Shown: in pieces, positions 40,564-50,829 of the stretch
Layout of the letters: each line of letters starts with the position of its first letter
How positions within the stretch are numbered: the stretch's first letter is position 1
DNA from: Lachancea mirantina
Taxonomy: Eukaryota; Ascomycota; Saccharomycetes; Saccharomycetales; Saccharomycetaceae
Assembly (NCBI GenBank): GCA_900074745.1
Contig: LT598462.1
Location: 1-64,000, forward strand
Length of the DNA stretch: 64,000 bases
Direction: 5' to 3'
Position numbers and translations under genes: made by a program
Notes under the pieces: model-generated
The model's input: the letters and a program-made list of their open reading frames with translations, nothing else
What the model was told of the DNA's origin: nothing
The model's database searches: none

Positions 40564-41580
40564 CTAGCCTTCTTTGAACAAGTCTGCGTAGGCGTTTAAG
40601 GCGGGAGCACCCCCTAAATGAACGTAGAGAACCTTGGATCCTTTTGGTATTTTCTGCTCTTTAATGAGGCCAATTAGACCGGCCATAGATTTTCCCTCGT
40701 AAACAGGGTCAACAAGAACACCCTCGGAGCGCCCACACAACCGAATTGCCTCCATTGTACCTTCATTTGGAAGTCCGTAAGCCGGTCCGCCAAATCTCTC
40801 ATCCAAAATGATGTCATCTGAAGTCAGTTCGTGTGGGAGATCAACAAGCTTTGCAGTGTTTTGGGCAATTCTGAAAATTTGTTCCTTGGTTTGCTCTGGC
40901 TTGGCCGAGGCGTCGATTCCAATGACCTTCTTTTGGCGGCCCTGAAAAGCAAATCCGACAACCATACCTGCCATTGTACTCCCAGTCACGGCACAAACCA
41001 CGATATAATCAAACTCAAAACCTAGAGCTTTTTCTTGCTCAGCAACTTCATTCGCGAAGTTAACGAATCCCAATCCCCCGTAAGGATGTTCTGAGCATCC
41101 GGCTGGAATAGGGAATGGTTTTTTGCCTTGAGCTTTTGCACCATCCATTGCTTCTTGCCAGCTCTTCCTTATTCCAATGTCGAAACCAGCGGGGTTAAGT
41201 CTAACATCAGCTCCCATTATTCTTGAGAGCTCGATATTGCCTACTTTGTCATACACCTCCGCCTGGTAGTCGACCCAGTTCTCTTGAACGAGCACACACT
41301 CCATTCCAAGATGCGCGGCAACGGCCGCAACCTGCCTGGTTTGGTTTGATTGAATTCCACCAATGGAAACCAACGTGTCATACCCACCCTCTAATGCTTC
41401 CGGAATGAGATATTCAAGCTTTCTGATTTTGTTGCCGCCAAACGCGAGCCCGCTATTACAGTCTTCTCTTTTAGCGTAAATCTCTACATTTCCACCAAGA
41501 ATTTGGGACAGTCTCTTCATATGAGTGATAGGAGAAGGACCGAAGGTAAGAGGATAACGTTCAAACTTTTCTAGACCCAT
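40564..41580 (-). CDS. acdS: 1-aminocyclopropane-1-carboxylate (ACC) deaminase
   Basis: A 338-residue PLP enzyme of the tryptophan-synthase-beta fold that opens the ring of ACC to give 2-oxobutanoate and ammonia. The residues that separate true ACC deaminases from D-cysteine desulfhydrase homologues are all present at the canonical numbers: Lys51 ([10 protein letters not shown]), Ser78 (IQSNQT), Tyr294-Glu295 (DPVYEGKS) and Leu322 ([13 protein letters not shown]). HGxGG-type phosphate contacts and [10 protein letters not shown] are also seen. The enzyme is known from a few yeasts (Cyberlindnera saturnus) and many plant-associated bacteria, so transfer is likely. It shares a divergent promoter with a VBA-type permease. 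Confidence 0.95.
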   Translation of the reverse strand: MGLEKFERYPLTFGPSPITHMKRLSQILGGNVEIYAKREDCNSGLAFGGNKIRKLEYLIPEALEGGYDTLVSIGGIQSNQTRQVAAVAAHLGMECVLVQENWVDYQAEVYDKVGNIELSRIMGADVRLNPAGFDIGIRKSWQEAMDGAKAQGKKPFPIPAGCSEHPYGGLGFVNFANEVAEQEKALGFEFDYIVVCAVTGSTMAGMVVGFAFQGRQKKVIGIDASAKPEQTKEQIFRIAQNTAKLVDLPHELTSDDIILDERFGGPAYGLPNEGTMEAIRLCGRSEGVLVDPVYEGKSMAGLIGLIKEQKIPKGSKVLYVHLGGAPALNAYADLFKEG

Positions 41581-42174
41581 TTTGTTGCAGAGATTCTTTA
41601 ATTCTTAGTCCACTAAAGTTCAAAGGGTGATAAGCCACGACCTTGTGCCGTAATAAATACTGATACTAAAGCATTAGAACTAGCATAAGTGTCCGTCTTT
41701 TTATCGATAAGTCCTGCCTCTTTTGCTGTATTTTGGGTATGTACCCGGCTCGCCCTGCTTTTATGACGATAAAGGTGCGCGACAGGATAGATAACGGAAT
41801 CTTTCGAGCACCTCACGCGTCTGCAAAAAGAAAGTACGAAACCCGATAAGGGCATGGAAGTCACCCTGACAATTTTCGCCTTGATAAGAAAAAAACCCAC
41901 AAGTATCGCAGCACTAAGTGGGAGTAAGTGACGATAAGATAAGGAAACAAAATCTCGGGTAATTAACCGAATTTTTCTCAAAATTTTGACTAGAGAAAAG
42001 TAACTCTGCAAGTGACTTGGATTAGAGAAGGTGCTTCGGGTGACTAACCGGTAGATACTGGTAGGTTCTTGTTACTGACTCTGGCACGCATAATATATAT
42101 TCAAATTTTGGTCATTAGTCGGACAATTCTCTTGATAGTACCTTGCTGAGGCCCTCATCATAAATCTTCCAAAA
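41581..42174. promoter_or_regulatory. Divergent promoter of ACC deaminase and VBA-type transporter
   Basis: 594 bp. GATAAG occurs five times on the + strand: 41706, 41845, 41883, 41933 and 41938 (the last two overlapping), with GATAA also at 41790. Two CGG-N8-CCG palindromes follow at 41956-41969 and 42037-42050. An open frame on the - strand across 41613-42011 has no domain and lies on these sites, so I treat it as noise. The layout suggests GATA-factor control combined with a pathway-specific Zn2Cys6 dimer. Confidence 0.7.
41956..42050. promoter_or_regulatory. Twin CGG-N8-CCG palindromes
   Basis: CGGGTAATTAACCG (41956-41969) and CGGGTGACTAACCG (42037-42050) share 12 of 14 bases, start 81 bp apart in the same orientation and are each near-palindromic with outer CGG/CCG. 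This is the format bound by Zn2Cys6 homodimers with an 8-bp spacer. They lie 125 and 206 bp before the transporter ATG. Confidence 0.65.
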
Positions 42175-43809
42175 ATGCAGAAATATCTAGAAAACGAAGA
42201 GACTTCATTATTGACAGCTGTCGATGAAGAAGCGGAAGCATCATCGTTCCAAGACATTAAATATCCCAAATATGTCATCCAGGTTACTTCATACTCAGAT
42301 AAATTTTACGTTCTCATTTCACTGTATACTGGTGTTTTATTAGCTGCGTTAGATGGAACTGTCATTGCATCTCTCTTATCGCATATAGCTTCGGAACTAG
42401 GGAATTTATCTTTTGGTCCGTGGATTGCCAGCTCGTACATGATTTTGAGCTCAGCTTTTCAGCCGCTTTTTGGAAAGCTAAGTGATATCTTTGGTCGAAA
42501 GCGCTGCCTTCTCACATGCCATACCCTTTTCGCAGTTGGAAGTTTGATCTCGGGCTTATCACAAGAAATGGCCTCGCTTATTCTTGGTAGATGCGTGCAA
42601 GGAATTGGTGGTGGTGGTTTAGTAGCATTGAGCAGTATTGTTGTCAGTGATATGACACCACTGCGTGAGCGCGGGCTTTACCAGGGGATAGGAAATATAT
42701 CGTTTGGAATTGGAGCCTCCTTGGGTGGAAGTATTGGAGGGGTAATAAGTGACAAATTTGGTTGGAGATATGCGTTTTTGGGTCAAGTGGGAATTTCTTT
42801 TCTAGCTATCTTTATGGTTAGTATGAAACTGCACGAGAAGAATCTGGGTAGATTAGAGAGCGTATGGTCTCAGCTGGGACGCGTCGATTTTTTTGGCAGC
42901 TTTTCCCTGCTCGGCTCCTTCATCTTTTTCTTCTTGGCGCTGAACCTTGGTGGAGCCTATGTACCTTGGAGAAGTGTACAGTTGGGCGTACTATTACTAG
43001 CGTCTCTCACATTTTCTTTTTGGTTTTTAAGAGCCGAGAAAAGGAATCCGGAAAATTCAATAGTTCCATTAGAGCTCTTCGAAAGTGCTACGGTATGCCT
43101 ATGTTCTACCCTTTGCTTATTTGCTTCAATGGCGGCATACTCTTACATTTTTCATCTTCCCATCTTCATTGAGATTGTTCAAGAGAAAAGTGCGTCTTTT
43201 TCGGGAACAATTCTTGCCATTAACTTTGCTGGTGTCACATTCGGGTCACTTGGATCGGGGTTTATTATGAAAGCGACAGGTAGTTACAAGGTTTTACTCC
43301 TTTCCTGTGGAATGCTGTATATCGCAAATTGTGGTAATTTGTGTACCTTTGACGTGACAACGTCAACGCTAAAGCAAGTTCTCACGGTGGGTTTTTTGGG
43401 GTTTGGATATTCTACCATCGTAACAATTGCGTTAGTGGCATTAATGTCATCGGTGCCTTCCAATCTTCAGGCAGTCAGCAGCTCGATTTTATATGCTTCA
43501 CGGGGATTTGGTTCGACAATGGGTGTTGCGGTATCTTCATCAATATTTTCGAATTCGCTGCGGCATTATCTTGATAAATTCGTTGTTGGCATTGACCGCG
43601 AACAAATAATAGAGTTAGCCTTAACTTCTTCAGACTCAGTGAGAGGATTCTCAGAGCAATACAGAAGTCAGGCTATTCAAAGCTACCTGTCCTCGCTCAA
43701 AATTGTTTTTGCATTTATCTTTTGCCTGTCGGTCGTAATCGGACTGGCGTCTATTCCGCTTAAGCAACATAACCTTAGTCAAAAAATTAGAGATGGTCGA
43801 GAGACGTGA
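42175..43809 (+). CDS. MFS transporter, DHA2/VBA family
   Basis: A 544-residue membrane protein with about 14 helices. DHA2 signatures: LLAALDGTVIASLLSHIASE in helix 1, PLFGKLSDIFGRKRCLLTCH in the helix 2-3 loop, GRCVQGIGGGGLVALSSIVV and SDMTPLRERGLYQGIGNISF with GIGASLGGSIGGVISDKFGW around helices 4-5. The overall form is nearest to the yeast VBA proteins (vacuolar basic amino acid transporters) and AZR1/SGE1. The N-terminus is acidic, with a possible EETSLL dileucine vacuolar sorting signal (residues 8-13). It is divergent from ACC deaminase, so ACC or a related amino acid is a candidate substrate. This is inference. Confidence 0.9.
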   Translation: MQKYLENEETSLLTAVDEEAEASSFQDIKYPKYVIQVTSYSDKFYVLISLYTGVLLAALDGTVIASLLSHIASELGNLSFGPWIASSYMILSSAFQPLFGKLSDIFGRKRCLLTCHTLFAVGSLISGLSQEMASLILGRCVQGIGGGGLVALSSIVVSDMTPLRERGLYQGIGNISFGIGASLGGSIGGVISDKFGWRYAFLGQVGISFLAIFMVSMKLHEKNLGRLESVWSQLGRVDFFGSFSLLGSFIFFFLALNLGGAYVPWRSVQLGVLLLASLTFSFWFLRAEKRNPENSIVPLELFESATVCLCSTLCLFASMAAYSYIFHLPIFIEIVQEKSASFSGTILAINFAGVTFGSLGSGFIMKATGSYKVLLLSCGMLYIANCGNLCTFDVTTSTLKQVLTVGFLGFGYSTIVTIALVALMSSVPSNLQAVSSSILYASRGFGSTMGVAVSSSIFSNSLRHYLDKFVVGIDREQIIELALTSSDSVRGFSEQYRSQAIQSYLSSLKIVFAFIFCLSVVIGLASIPLKQHNLSQKIRDGRET

Positions 43810-44406
43810 GCCTCTGCGCTCGCATTTAGGTTTTAAAAATGTGCCTAAATACGATCACCCTCAATAACAAGTTAATGTTATTCAATGTTGCCAATTTGAC
43901 TTCGCATAGGTGATCGTGTTGCCATTGTGTTTTCTGTTTCATCGAAGGATTCGGCTCGGTGATATTTAATGAGTCGACGACCATAACGTGCATACAATTC
44001 TTCTTGGAGCTGGATCTCACAAAATTAAAAGTTATTCTAATTTGTCTACGAGTTAGGATTGTATTTTGTCATCATTCAAGACAGTGAGTGCGAGGTTCTG
44101 CTCTCACAGAAAGCAAAATTGGAAGCCTTTTACTTGTTTTCATGGTATAATAATCGGAGAGTCGCAAGTGCTATATATGTTTGTCGAAAGTTGGTTGAAC
44201 AATCGAATCTCAAGAGAGCTCAAGCGGAAAAAGTGTCCCAATCATAACTTTTCGTTGTTCGCTATCCGACTTCATATCAGGCCTATTTAATGAGGCCATT
44301 TAAAATGCTACATGCCAGCACAGCACCCGAAAAATGAAGACTTATAGTTCCGGCGAAAACTGGGGGAAAGGTATTCGTTTCTTCTAAGCTATACTCGGCG
44401 TCTGCG
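43810..44406. other. Intergenic, promoter of the CHA1-like gene
   Basis: 597 bp between two + strand genes. Short frames around 44059-44290 have no support. No GATAAG is seen. Confidence 0.4.
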
Positions 44407-45405
44407 ATGGTGTACCAAACCCCTTTGTTAAAGCATGAATTTGGACATCAAAGTAAATCGCCAACGATCTACGTCAAATATGAATCACTGCAGCCCAGCA
44501 GGAGCTTTAAGTTTAGAGGCATTAGCCACTTTATTGAAAGAGCTATAAGCAGCAAGCCAATTTTGGTCGATACAATGAAGGTCTATTCAAGTTCAGGAGG
44601 GAATGCCGGTTTAGCTGCTGCGACAGCTGCTAAGTCCTTCGGGATGGAATGCATCGTGGTTGTACCCAAGACAACGAAACTGAGAATGATACAGAAAATA
44701 GAAAAGGAAGGAGCAACTGTTTTGGTCCATGGAGAAAACTGGGGACACGCGGATACTTATTTGCGGGAGACAATCATGAAAGAAGCGAAGTTGAAAGGTC
44801 TAACGCCTTTGTACGTCCACCCCTTCGATAACGAATTGATTTGGGAGGGCCATTCAAGCATAGTTGATGAAGTGCTCCTACAATTAAAACAGGAGAACAT
44901 TCCTTCGGAGAATCTCGCAGGTATTGTTTGCAGCGTCGGTGGTGGAGGTTTGTTCAGTGGAATCGTGAAAGGCCTAGAAAGGCACGGATTGGCGGAAAGC
45001 GTACCAATCATAGCAGTTGAGACTGAAGGCAGTGATGTGATGGCGAAGTCCCTGCGTGCTGGAGAGCGCGTCGAATTGAATAAAATTTCCACTGTAGCGT
45101 CTTCCCTGGGTTCGCCTTACCTTGCTGAGTTTGCCTATCAAAGCGCGCGCAAGTATGGTAGTAAGTCTGTGGTTCTCAGTGATTGGGAAGTCGTTAGCAC
45201 AACTTTGAAATTCGCTGACGAATTTAATATAATCACAGAGCCAGCATGCGGTGCCTCTTTACATCTGGGCTATTATCCAGACATCGTGGCTACCTCGTTG
45301 GAGCGAAACTTAACTCCAAAAGACATTATAGTTGTGATCGCCTGTGGAGGATCTTGCATGTCTTATGAAGAGTTATTGAGCTTTAAACCCGCTGGAATGG
45401 TTTGA
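44407..45405 (+). CDS. CHA1: Catabolic L-serine/L-threonine dehydratase, CHA1-like
   Basis: A 332-residue PLP enzyme that deaminates serine to pyruvate and threonine to 2-oxobutanoate. The PLP lysine is Lys35 in LQPSRSFKFRGISHF. The phosphate- and substrate-binding loop SSSGGNAGLAAATAA follows at about 60-75, and CSVGGGGLFSGIVKGL (about 178-195) is the glycine-rich phosphate site. There is no C-terminal ACT-like regulatory domain, which separates it from biosynthetic ILV1 and matches Cha1 (about 360 residues). Cha1 is mitochondrial in yeast, but no presequence is evident here. Its products overlap those of ACC deaminase 2.8 kb away. Confidence 0.92.
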   Translation: MVYQTPLLKHEFGHQSKSPTIYVKYESLQPSRSFKFRGISHFIERAISSKPILVDTMKVYSSSGGNAGLAAATAAKSFGMECIVVVPKTTKLRMIQKIEKEGATVLVHGENWGHADTYLRETIMKEAKLKGLTPLYVHPFDNELIWEGHSSIVDEVLLQLKQENIPSENLAGIVCSVGGGGLFSGIVKGLERHGLAESVPIIAVETEGSDVMAKSLRAGERVELNKISTVASSLGSPYLAEFAYQSARKYGSKSVVLSDWEVVSTTLKFADEFNIITEPACGASLHLGYYPDIVATSLERNLTPKDIIVVIACGGSCMSYEELLSFKPAGMV

Positions 45406-46472
45406 GACAAGAAAACTCAATCAAAGATTTCGTTGACCTCCAGGATGCACATTTGAAACTCCTATGCTTAGGTGCTTAACCCACGCAAAAATGTTTTGAC
45501 TACGGTGAGACGGTGCTAAAAATATCGTTCTTTTAAAAGCAATGTTAGCTATCTTCTGTCAGTATTAATTAAGCTGCTGTATATTGGAACTCATCAAGAT
45601 CTGGGCATCAAAGAGCCCTTTGAAGGTGACACCTATGGCCCTTGAATTTTCATGAGATGTTTACATGACGCATAAATTACAAGCCACAAGACATTCACTC
45701 TCAGATTTTCAGTTTATTGATATTATTCGAGAGGTCCTCAAAACCCCCGTTTGAAATGATCAACCTTGTTAGGGTCAACTCTGCTACACGAGTAGCATTG
45801 CACTTCATTTAATGATGCTTGATCCCTTACTAAGATTTTACCTCTTAGGGCGAAAACTACAAGTACTCCACAACGGTACATTCTCTTATCAGATCATTAC
45901 GGCGTTGCTCTCCTCGAGAAAAAGGCCAGCGTTCAAGCCTAAAATGAAATGGCTCATAAAATTAATTTATTCGGAATGATCGTTGCATTAGATTTTCCCT
46001 CGTATCTTACTCAATTTCAGTGAAGACAAAGCATTTCATAGTGGCGTCACCATATATATAAAGAGATTTACGGTTCTACTTGGAGTAATATTAGCTCAGC
46101 TTATTTAGCAAGACGGTAAGCCGTGTGATTCATAATTGACCATGAAACAAGCAACGCCGTTCTTATCTCAACAACCGAGGCTTTGCGTCTTAAAAATTTT
46201 TTTTTGGAAATCTTTACAAATCCACTAAAGGTTTTTGAAAGCGAACCGCTGTCCAAGTCTTGCCGTTAAAGGATTGAAGCAAGCAACGTCAAAAACAACA
46301 ACATGTAGAATAGGAAAGTCAACTTTCATAGACCACATAATCTAGGCAGTATCTTGCTTAAAATATCGCTTACGTACAAATAAGAAATTGATGCCGTACC
46401 GAAAACTTGTATAAAGGTCAAAGGGCCGCGCTGTGCATCATTTTGGCAAGATTCTTCCTGAGAACTACAAAA
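45406..46472. other. Intergenic with two GATAAG sites
   Basis: 1.07 kb before the aminotransferase. CTTATC at 45885-45890 and 46162-46167 are possible GATA-factor sites. TATATATAAAG at 46052-46062 looks like a TATA box but is 410 bp from the ATG. No gene is seen. Confidence 0.4.
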
Positions 46473-47936
46473 ATGGCGTTGCCTTCATCCAAGTCATTTG
46501 ACAATAAATTGTCCCTGGAATCTCGATGCCGAAAGACGTCTCTTCTGGAAACATTGAACCAACATTTTGATAACGAGAAAATCATTTTTTTCGGAAGTGG
46601 TCTACCTTCCCCGGATTTATTTCCTTGGAAAGAATTAAAATCGAAATTTTATTCCAAGTCAGTTCTAAATACTTCAAAGCCCGAAGCGGCGATTGATGAT
46701 TGGGCTACGAAAACCAATTCAAACCCGTTCGTTGAGGTGCACTCTGATGCGAAGGCTTTGTCGGCCGGTTTGCAGTACGGTAATGCTGGAGGACGAGGTG
46801 ACTTCTTAGAATTTGTGAAGGAGCATGTCAAACTATTTCATGAACTAAACTATAGCGACTGGGGGGTTGCCGCGACAGCGGGTACAACGCAGGCCTGGGA
46901 AACAATACTGAGAATATTTTGCGACCGTGGTGATTCAATTTTGGCTGAAACTTTCTCTTATCCGCCTTCACTCAGCACAGCACAGTCGCAAGGGGTCCAT
47001 ATTCATCCAGTTCCCATGGACGAGAATGGTGTGATTCCTCAAAAATTGCAACACATGCTCGAAAATTGGCAACACCAACGAAAGCTACCTAAACTTTTCT
47101 ACATCATTCCTACTGGTCAAAATCCAACAGGCAGTACTTTGAGTAATGAGAGAAGAAAAGCCATTTACAAAATTGCTGAAGAATACGACATTCTGATTGT
47201 TGAGGATGAGCCTTATTATTTTTTACAAATGGAAAGCTATATCAAAGCAAAATCCAACCGCAAAAGACATGACCAATTAATGTCAGAGTACAAGCGATCT
47301 TTGAAAAAGTCGTTTCTCTCCTTAGACGTTTCTGGACGAGTCATTCGCCTTGACAGCTTGTCTAAAATTCTTGCTCCTGCCTGTCGGCTTGGTTGGATTG
47401 TAGCCTCGGAAAAGATTCTTCTTCATTACCTGAATCTTCAAGCAGTCAGTATTCAAGCACCCTCTGGGTTTAGCCAGATGATGGTCTTAGAGCTTTTTAA
47501 AAGGTGGGGCCAAGACGGATACGCGCGATGGCTCATGCAGCTCAGCGGAATATACAGAAACAGCCGCGATGTTGTGTGTGATGCCTTGATAGAGCGGCTC
47601 CCATCGGGAAACTTTGTCCAATTTACTGCTCCAACAGCGGGCATGTTTTTTACAATCCATATCAATTTGTCTTATCTTCCTCACTTCGATCCAGAATTAG
47701 GCGCTAAAACCTATGAGGACAGGCTCTATAACAAATTTTTGGAAGATGGTGTTTTACTGGTTCCTGGCAGCTGGTTTACTTGCAGCCCTGATGTCCTCTA
47801 TGAAGAAAAAAAGGATACCTTCCAATCTTGTCAGATTTTCTTTAGAGGAAGCTTTGCAACTGTGAGCTTTCACCAATTAGAAGAGGGTGCCAAACGCATT
47901 GGTGACTGTTTGGGGAAAATGCTCAACACTGCATGA
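46473..47936 (+). CDS. ARO8: Aromatic amino acid aminotransferase, ARO8-like
   Basis: A class I fold PLP aminotransferase of 487 residues from the ATG at 46473 (MALPSSKSFDNKLS). An upstream in-frame ATG at 46407 adds 22 hydrophobic residues not found in Aro8. The sequence follows S. cerevisiae Aro8 closely: FFGSGLPSPDLFPWKEL, AATAGTTQAWETILRIFCDR, KLFYIIPTGQNPTGSTLS, LIVEDEPYYFLQMESYIK, and the PLP lysine in RLDSLSKILAPACRLGW. It interconverts Phe, Tyr, Trp and 2-aminoadipate with their oxo acids. The 2-aminoadipate activity links it to the lysine pathway (LYS9 lies 11 kb away). It may equally be a diverged accessory paralogue of a core ARO8. Confidence 0.92.
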   Translation: MALPSSKSFDNKLSLESRCRKTSLLETLNQHFDNEKIIFFGSGLPSPDLFPWKELKSKFYSKSVLNTSKPEAAIDDWATKTNSNPFVEVHSDAKALSAGLQYGNAGGRGDFLEFVKEHVKLFHELNYSDWGVAATAGTTQAWETILRIFCDRGDSILAETFSYPPSLSTAQSQGVHIHPVPMDENGVIPQKLQHMLENWQHQRKLPKLFYIIPTGQNPTGSTLSNERRKAIYKIAEEYDILIVEDEPYYFLQMESYIKAKSNRKRHDQLMSEYKRSLKKSFLSLDVSGRVIRLDSLSKILAPACRLGWIVASEKILLHYLNLQAVSIQAPSGFSQMMVLELFKRWGQDGYARWLMQLSGIYRNSRDVVCDALIERLPSGNFVQFTAPTAGMFFTIHINLSYLPHFDPELGAKTYEDRLYNKFLEDGVLLVPGSWFTCSPDVLYEEKKDTFQSCQIFFRGSFATVSFHQLEEGAKRIGDCLGKMLNTA

Positions 47937-48800
47937 TACCCTGACTGTTTACTAAAAACCTAGAAAGGTTGAAGAAAGCTTTCAATGAAGTCTGTCTTAA
48001 TATTTCATTGCTTGAAAGTACCCGAGGCGCAACTAAGGAACTGCTGCTACTAATTATGATTAGCTTTATTGCCCACTAGTTGTTTGTAAACCTACACTTC
48101 CAAAATTTACAAAACCTGAAATTCTCAAAGCTTTTTCGAAATGTTCTTCTGGTTATCTAACGATTGGTCTTATTACCATCGCTTTCTTGCCTGGTATAGC
48201 TCTGCTTGGCGCAAGATTTTTGATTTGTTTTCACCTTTAGCGACTTCCTGGCTACTAAGAGAGAGCCAAACATTTTCGTCAAGAAACCTCCATTGAAGTT
48301 AAATTATAATAGTCTCCAGCCTTTGAGCAGAGTTGAAAACACTTCTTTTAAAAATAATATCAATACTTTCATGTTTTACAACTTGATTACGTCTTTCGAC
48401 TAAAGTCTACTGGAGTCCTGTTGACAGTGGCGATAAATCGTGAAACGACTTGATGTGACATGTAATGGGAAGAGCAAGAGGAGACTGACAAGGAAAGCTG
48501 GTGTAAACTGTATTCTATCTAATATGAGGGTGTCTAACTTTTTTAAGTTTTGTTCTCGTGTCTCTTGATGGAGATCAGATGAGCATTCTTGCATTACGTT
48601 TGGTTACTTTTTCGACTTGTCACGTTGTTGTGATTCACGGAAAATGAACATGAACGTTCAAATCTGCTCATAAACGAAAAAAAAGAATATAATTCCTATA
48701 GCAACATGAAATCAGCTGATTGAATTGCAATGAAGTACATATTTGGGCTCATCGGGATGTACTTCGGTCAGCGGTATCTCAAGTGCCATCAAAAATCGCC
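47937..48800. other. Intergenic before URA1
   Basis: 864 bp between two + strand genes. Short frames only. The reading frame of URA1 extends upstream to 48720, but that extension is not conserved in the family. Confidence 0.4.
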
Positions 48801-49742
48801 ATGAGTTCATCGCTGCAAACCGCCTTTTTGGGCTCTTATTACCAAAATCCCTTCATGAATGCATCTGGGGTTCATTGCTTGACAGTGAAAGAACTGAACG
48901 AGCTGAGCGCATCTCGGGCCGGTGCCTTTATTACAAAGAGTTGCACAACTAAAGAACGTGAAGGTAATCCGAAGCCACGGTACTATTCGGTACCTCTAGG
49001 AAGTATCAATTCTATGGGTTTGCCTAACAAAGGCTTTGATTATTATTTGAACTATGTGCTCGACTTCCAAAGCAAATCTTCAGATTCATTGCCTTTCTTG
49101 TCGGTCGCAGGGATGAGTATTGACGAAAACCTTCACATGCTGCGGATTGTTCAAGATAGTGCCTTCAATGGCGTAGTGGAGCTCAATTTGTCATGTCCTA
49201 ACGTCCCAGGCAAGCCACAAGTTGCATATGATTTCGAGGTCACTGAAGAAATTCTGACTAAGGTTTTTGACTTTTACAAGAAGCCTCTCGGTGTAAAATT
49301 ACCTCCCTTCTTTGATTTTGCCCATTTTGATGCCATGGCGCAAATTCTCAACAAATTTCCTTTGGCATATATAAACTGCATCAACAGCGTCGGAAACGGA
49401 TTGTACATTGACATCGAGAGCGAAGGCGTGGTGATCAAGCCGAAAAATGGCTTTGGTGGTATTGGAGGTGAGTACGTTAAGCCAACAGCTCTTGCCAATG
49501 TTCGCGCGTTTTACTTGCGTTTAAAGCCCGAAATCAAGATTATCGGTACCGGTGGAATTTGCACGGGACGAGACGCTTTTGAGCACCTGCTTTGTGGGGC
49601 ATCAATGCTCCAGGTCGGGACGCAGCTTTATGAAGAAGGCGTCTCTGTCTTTGATCGCCTCCAGCAAGAATTGAGAGAAATTATGAACAAAAAGGGTTAC
49701 AAGTCGATTGACGAATTTCGAGGAAAATTGAAGTCATTATAA
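48801..49742 (+). CDS. URA1: Dihydroorotate dehydrogenase, cytosolic class 1A (fumarate)
   Basis: 313 residues from the ATG at 48801 ([20 protein letters not shown]), matching the 314 of S. cerevisiae Ura1; the frame is open to 48720 but those residues are not conserved. This FMN enzyme oxidises dihydroorotate to orotate with fumarate as acceptor, in the cytosol, so pyrimidine synthesis does not need respiration. The active-site loop reads [20 protein letters not shown] with Cys132 as the base, the hallmark of class 1[21 protein letters not shown] is the FMN phosphate site. The gene is known to have entered Saccharomycetaceae by transfer from lactic acid bacteria. Confidence 0.95.
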   Translation: MSSSLQTAFLGSYYQNPFMNASGVHCLTVKELNELSASRAGAFITKSCTTKEREGNPKPRYYSVPLGSINSMGLPNKGFDYYLNYVLDFQSKSSDSLPFLSVAGMSIDENLHMLRIVQDSAFNGVVELNLSCPNVPGKPQVAYDFEVTEEILTKVFDFYKKPLGVKLPPFFDFAHFDAMAQILNKFPLAYINCINSVGNGLYIDIESEGVVIKPKNGFGGIGGEYVKPTALANVRAFYLRLKPEIKIIGTGGICTGRDAFEHLLCGASMLQVGTQLYEEGVSVFDRLQQELREIMNKKGYKSIDEFRGKLKSL

Positions 49743-50829
49743 ATTGACGCCCAATGAAAATTTGATGATCTATTTTTTGAAAAGCCGCTGTGCGCAGGCG
49801 TATGATGTCAACTTTGAGCCCTCGTGACTCTTTCCAAGGTTGAATATTGTAAGACTCATGGATCGAGTAGGTGGCATCAGGAATTCACGTTGTTCGAAAA
49901 ATGTAATTAATTCAAACAAAGTGATTCTTGTAAGAACGTAGTTTACTATATTTGTCCTCAGAAGCGAATGTTGTTTAAGTAAAATGGTGCCAAGATTAAT
50001 GAGACGCTAAACATAGCAATCTATTAGGCCAAGAGATAGGATGGATCGGTAATGGAGAGTATCTATAGGGAGACAAGTATAAATGAGACATAAAGATGAG
50101 CTGACCAAGCTTTCTTTGCTGTATTTACATTCTAAATAAAATGAGAAGAGTATGCTTGTTTTCCAAGCTTAACTTTCTAGCGCTCTTTATAAAGGTAAGA
50201 ACGTTATGGGGTATGTAGGCTCCAGAAATCGAAAAAAAAAAACTTCCAGCGACAAGCATTCAGGCTTCTTGACGATAAAAGAATACATGATTTAATCCCA
50301 ACCGCCTACCTTCTTGGTTCACAAATTTGAATCTCACTCTGCCTTCAGGTGGGATCTGCCGTATAAATTGCGCGGCCGAATAGATGAGGTTCGTTTGTGT
50401 TACCCCCTGGGAACTCCATTATGTTACTTATTTACTTAAAAGATTTACCACTGCGTAAAAATTCATTCGAGATGCGAAGATAGTCGAGCGACAAAATACC
50501 TCGTTCGTTTCCCCTTGAGATATCGAGAGAAAAGGGCGTTATTTTTTGACGACACCAGCCAATAATAATACAGTGTATCCCTGTCTGCGTTCCTTAATAA
50601 TAAGCAAAAGTTTCAACGTAATCGGCTGTAAGAAAGTGGCATGGCGGGACGTTACTTTGAGATTTAAGGCCGTCAGCTTATACCCTTTTGCTGATGAACA
50701 CTGTCGCTTATCCTTCATCGCCAACCCGTTGTCGTTAAAAAATATATACATCATCGCACGGAAAATTTTAGCTGGCCCAAAAGATGAACACGGCATACCA
50801 GATCACCCAAAGAAGAACCTGAAACCATC
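49743..50829. other. Intergenic at the boundary to the conserved block
   Basis: 1.09 kb. A poly-A run at 50234-50243. GGAAAATTTTAG at 50760-50771 resembles the ribosome-biogenesis RRPE element, about 60 bp before the ESF2 ATG. Frames at 50539-50893 on both strands are promoter noise overlapping ESF2. Confidence 0.45.

Noticed and set aside
41613-42011. 132-codon open frame on the - strand
   Set aside because: It has no domain, lies in the divergent promoter of ACC deaminase and its transporter and runs across the GATAAG and CGG-N8-CCG sites.
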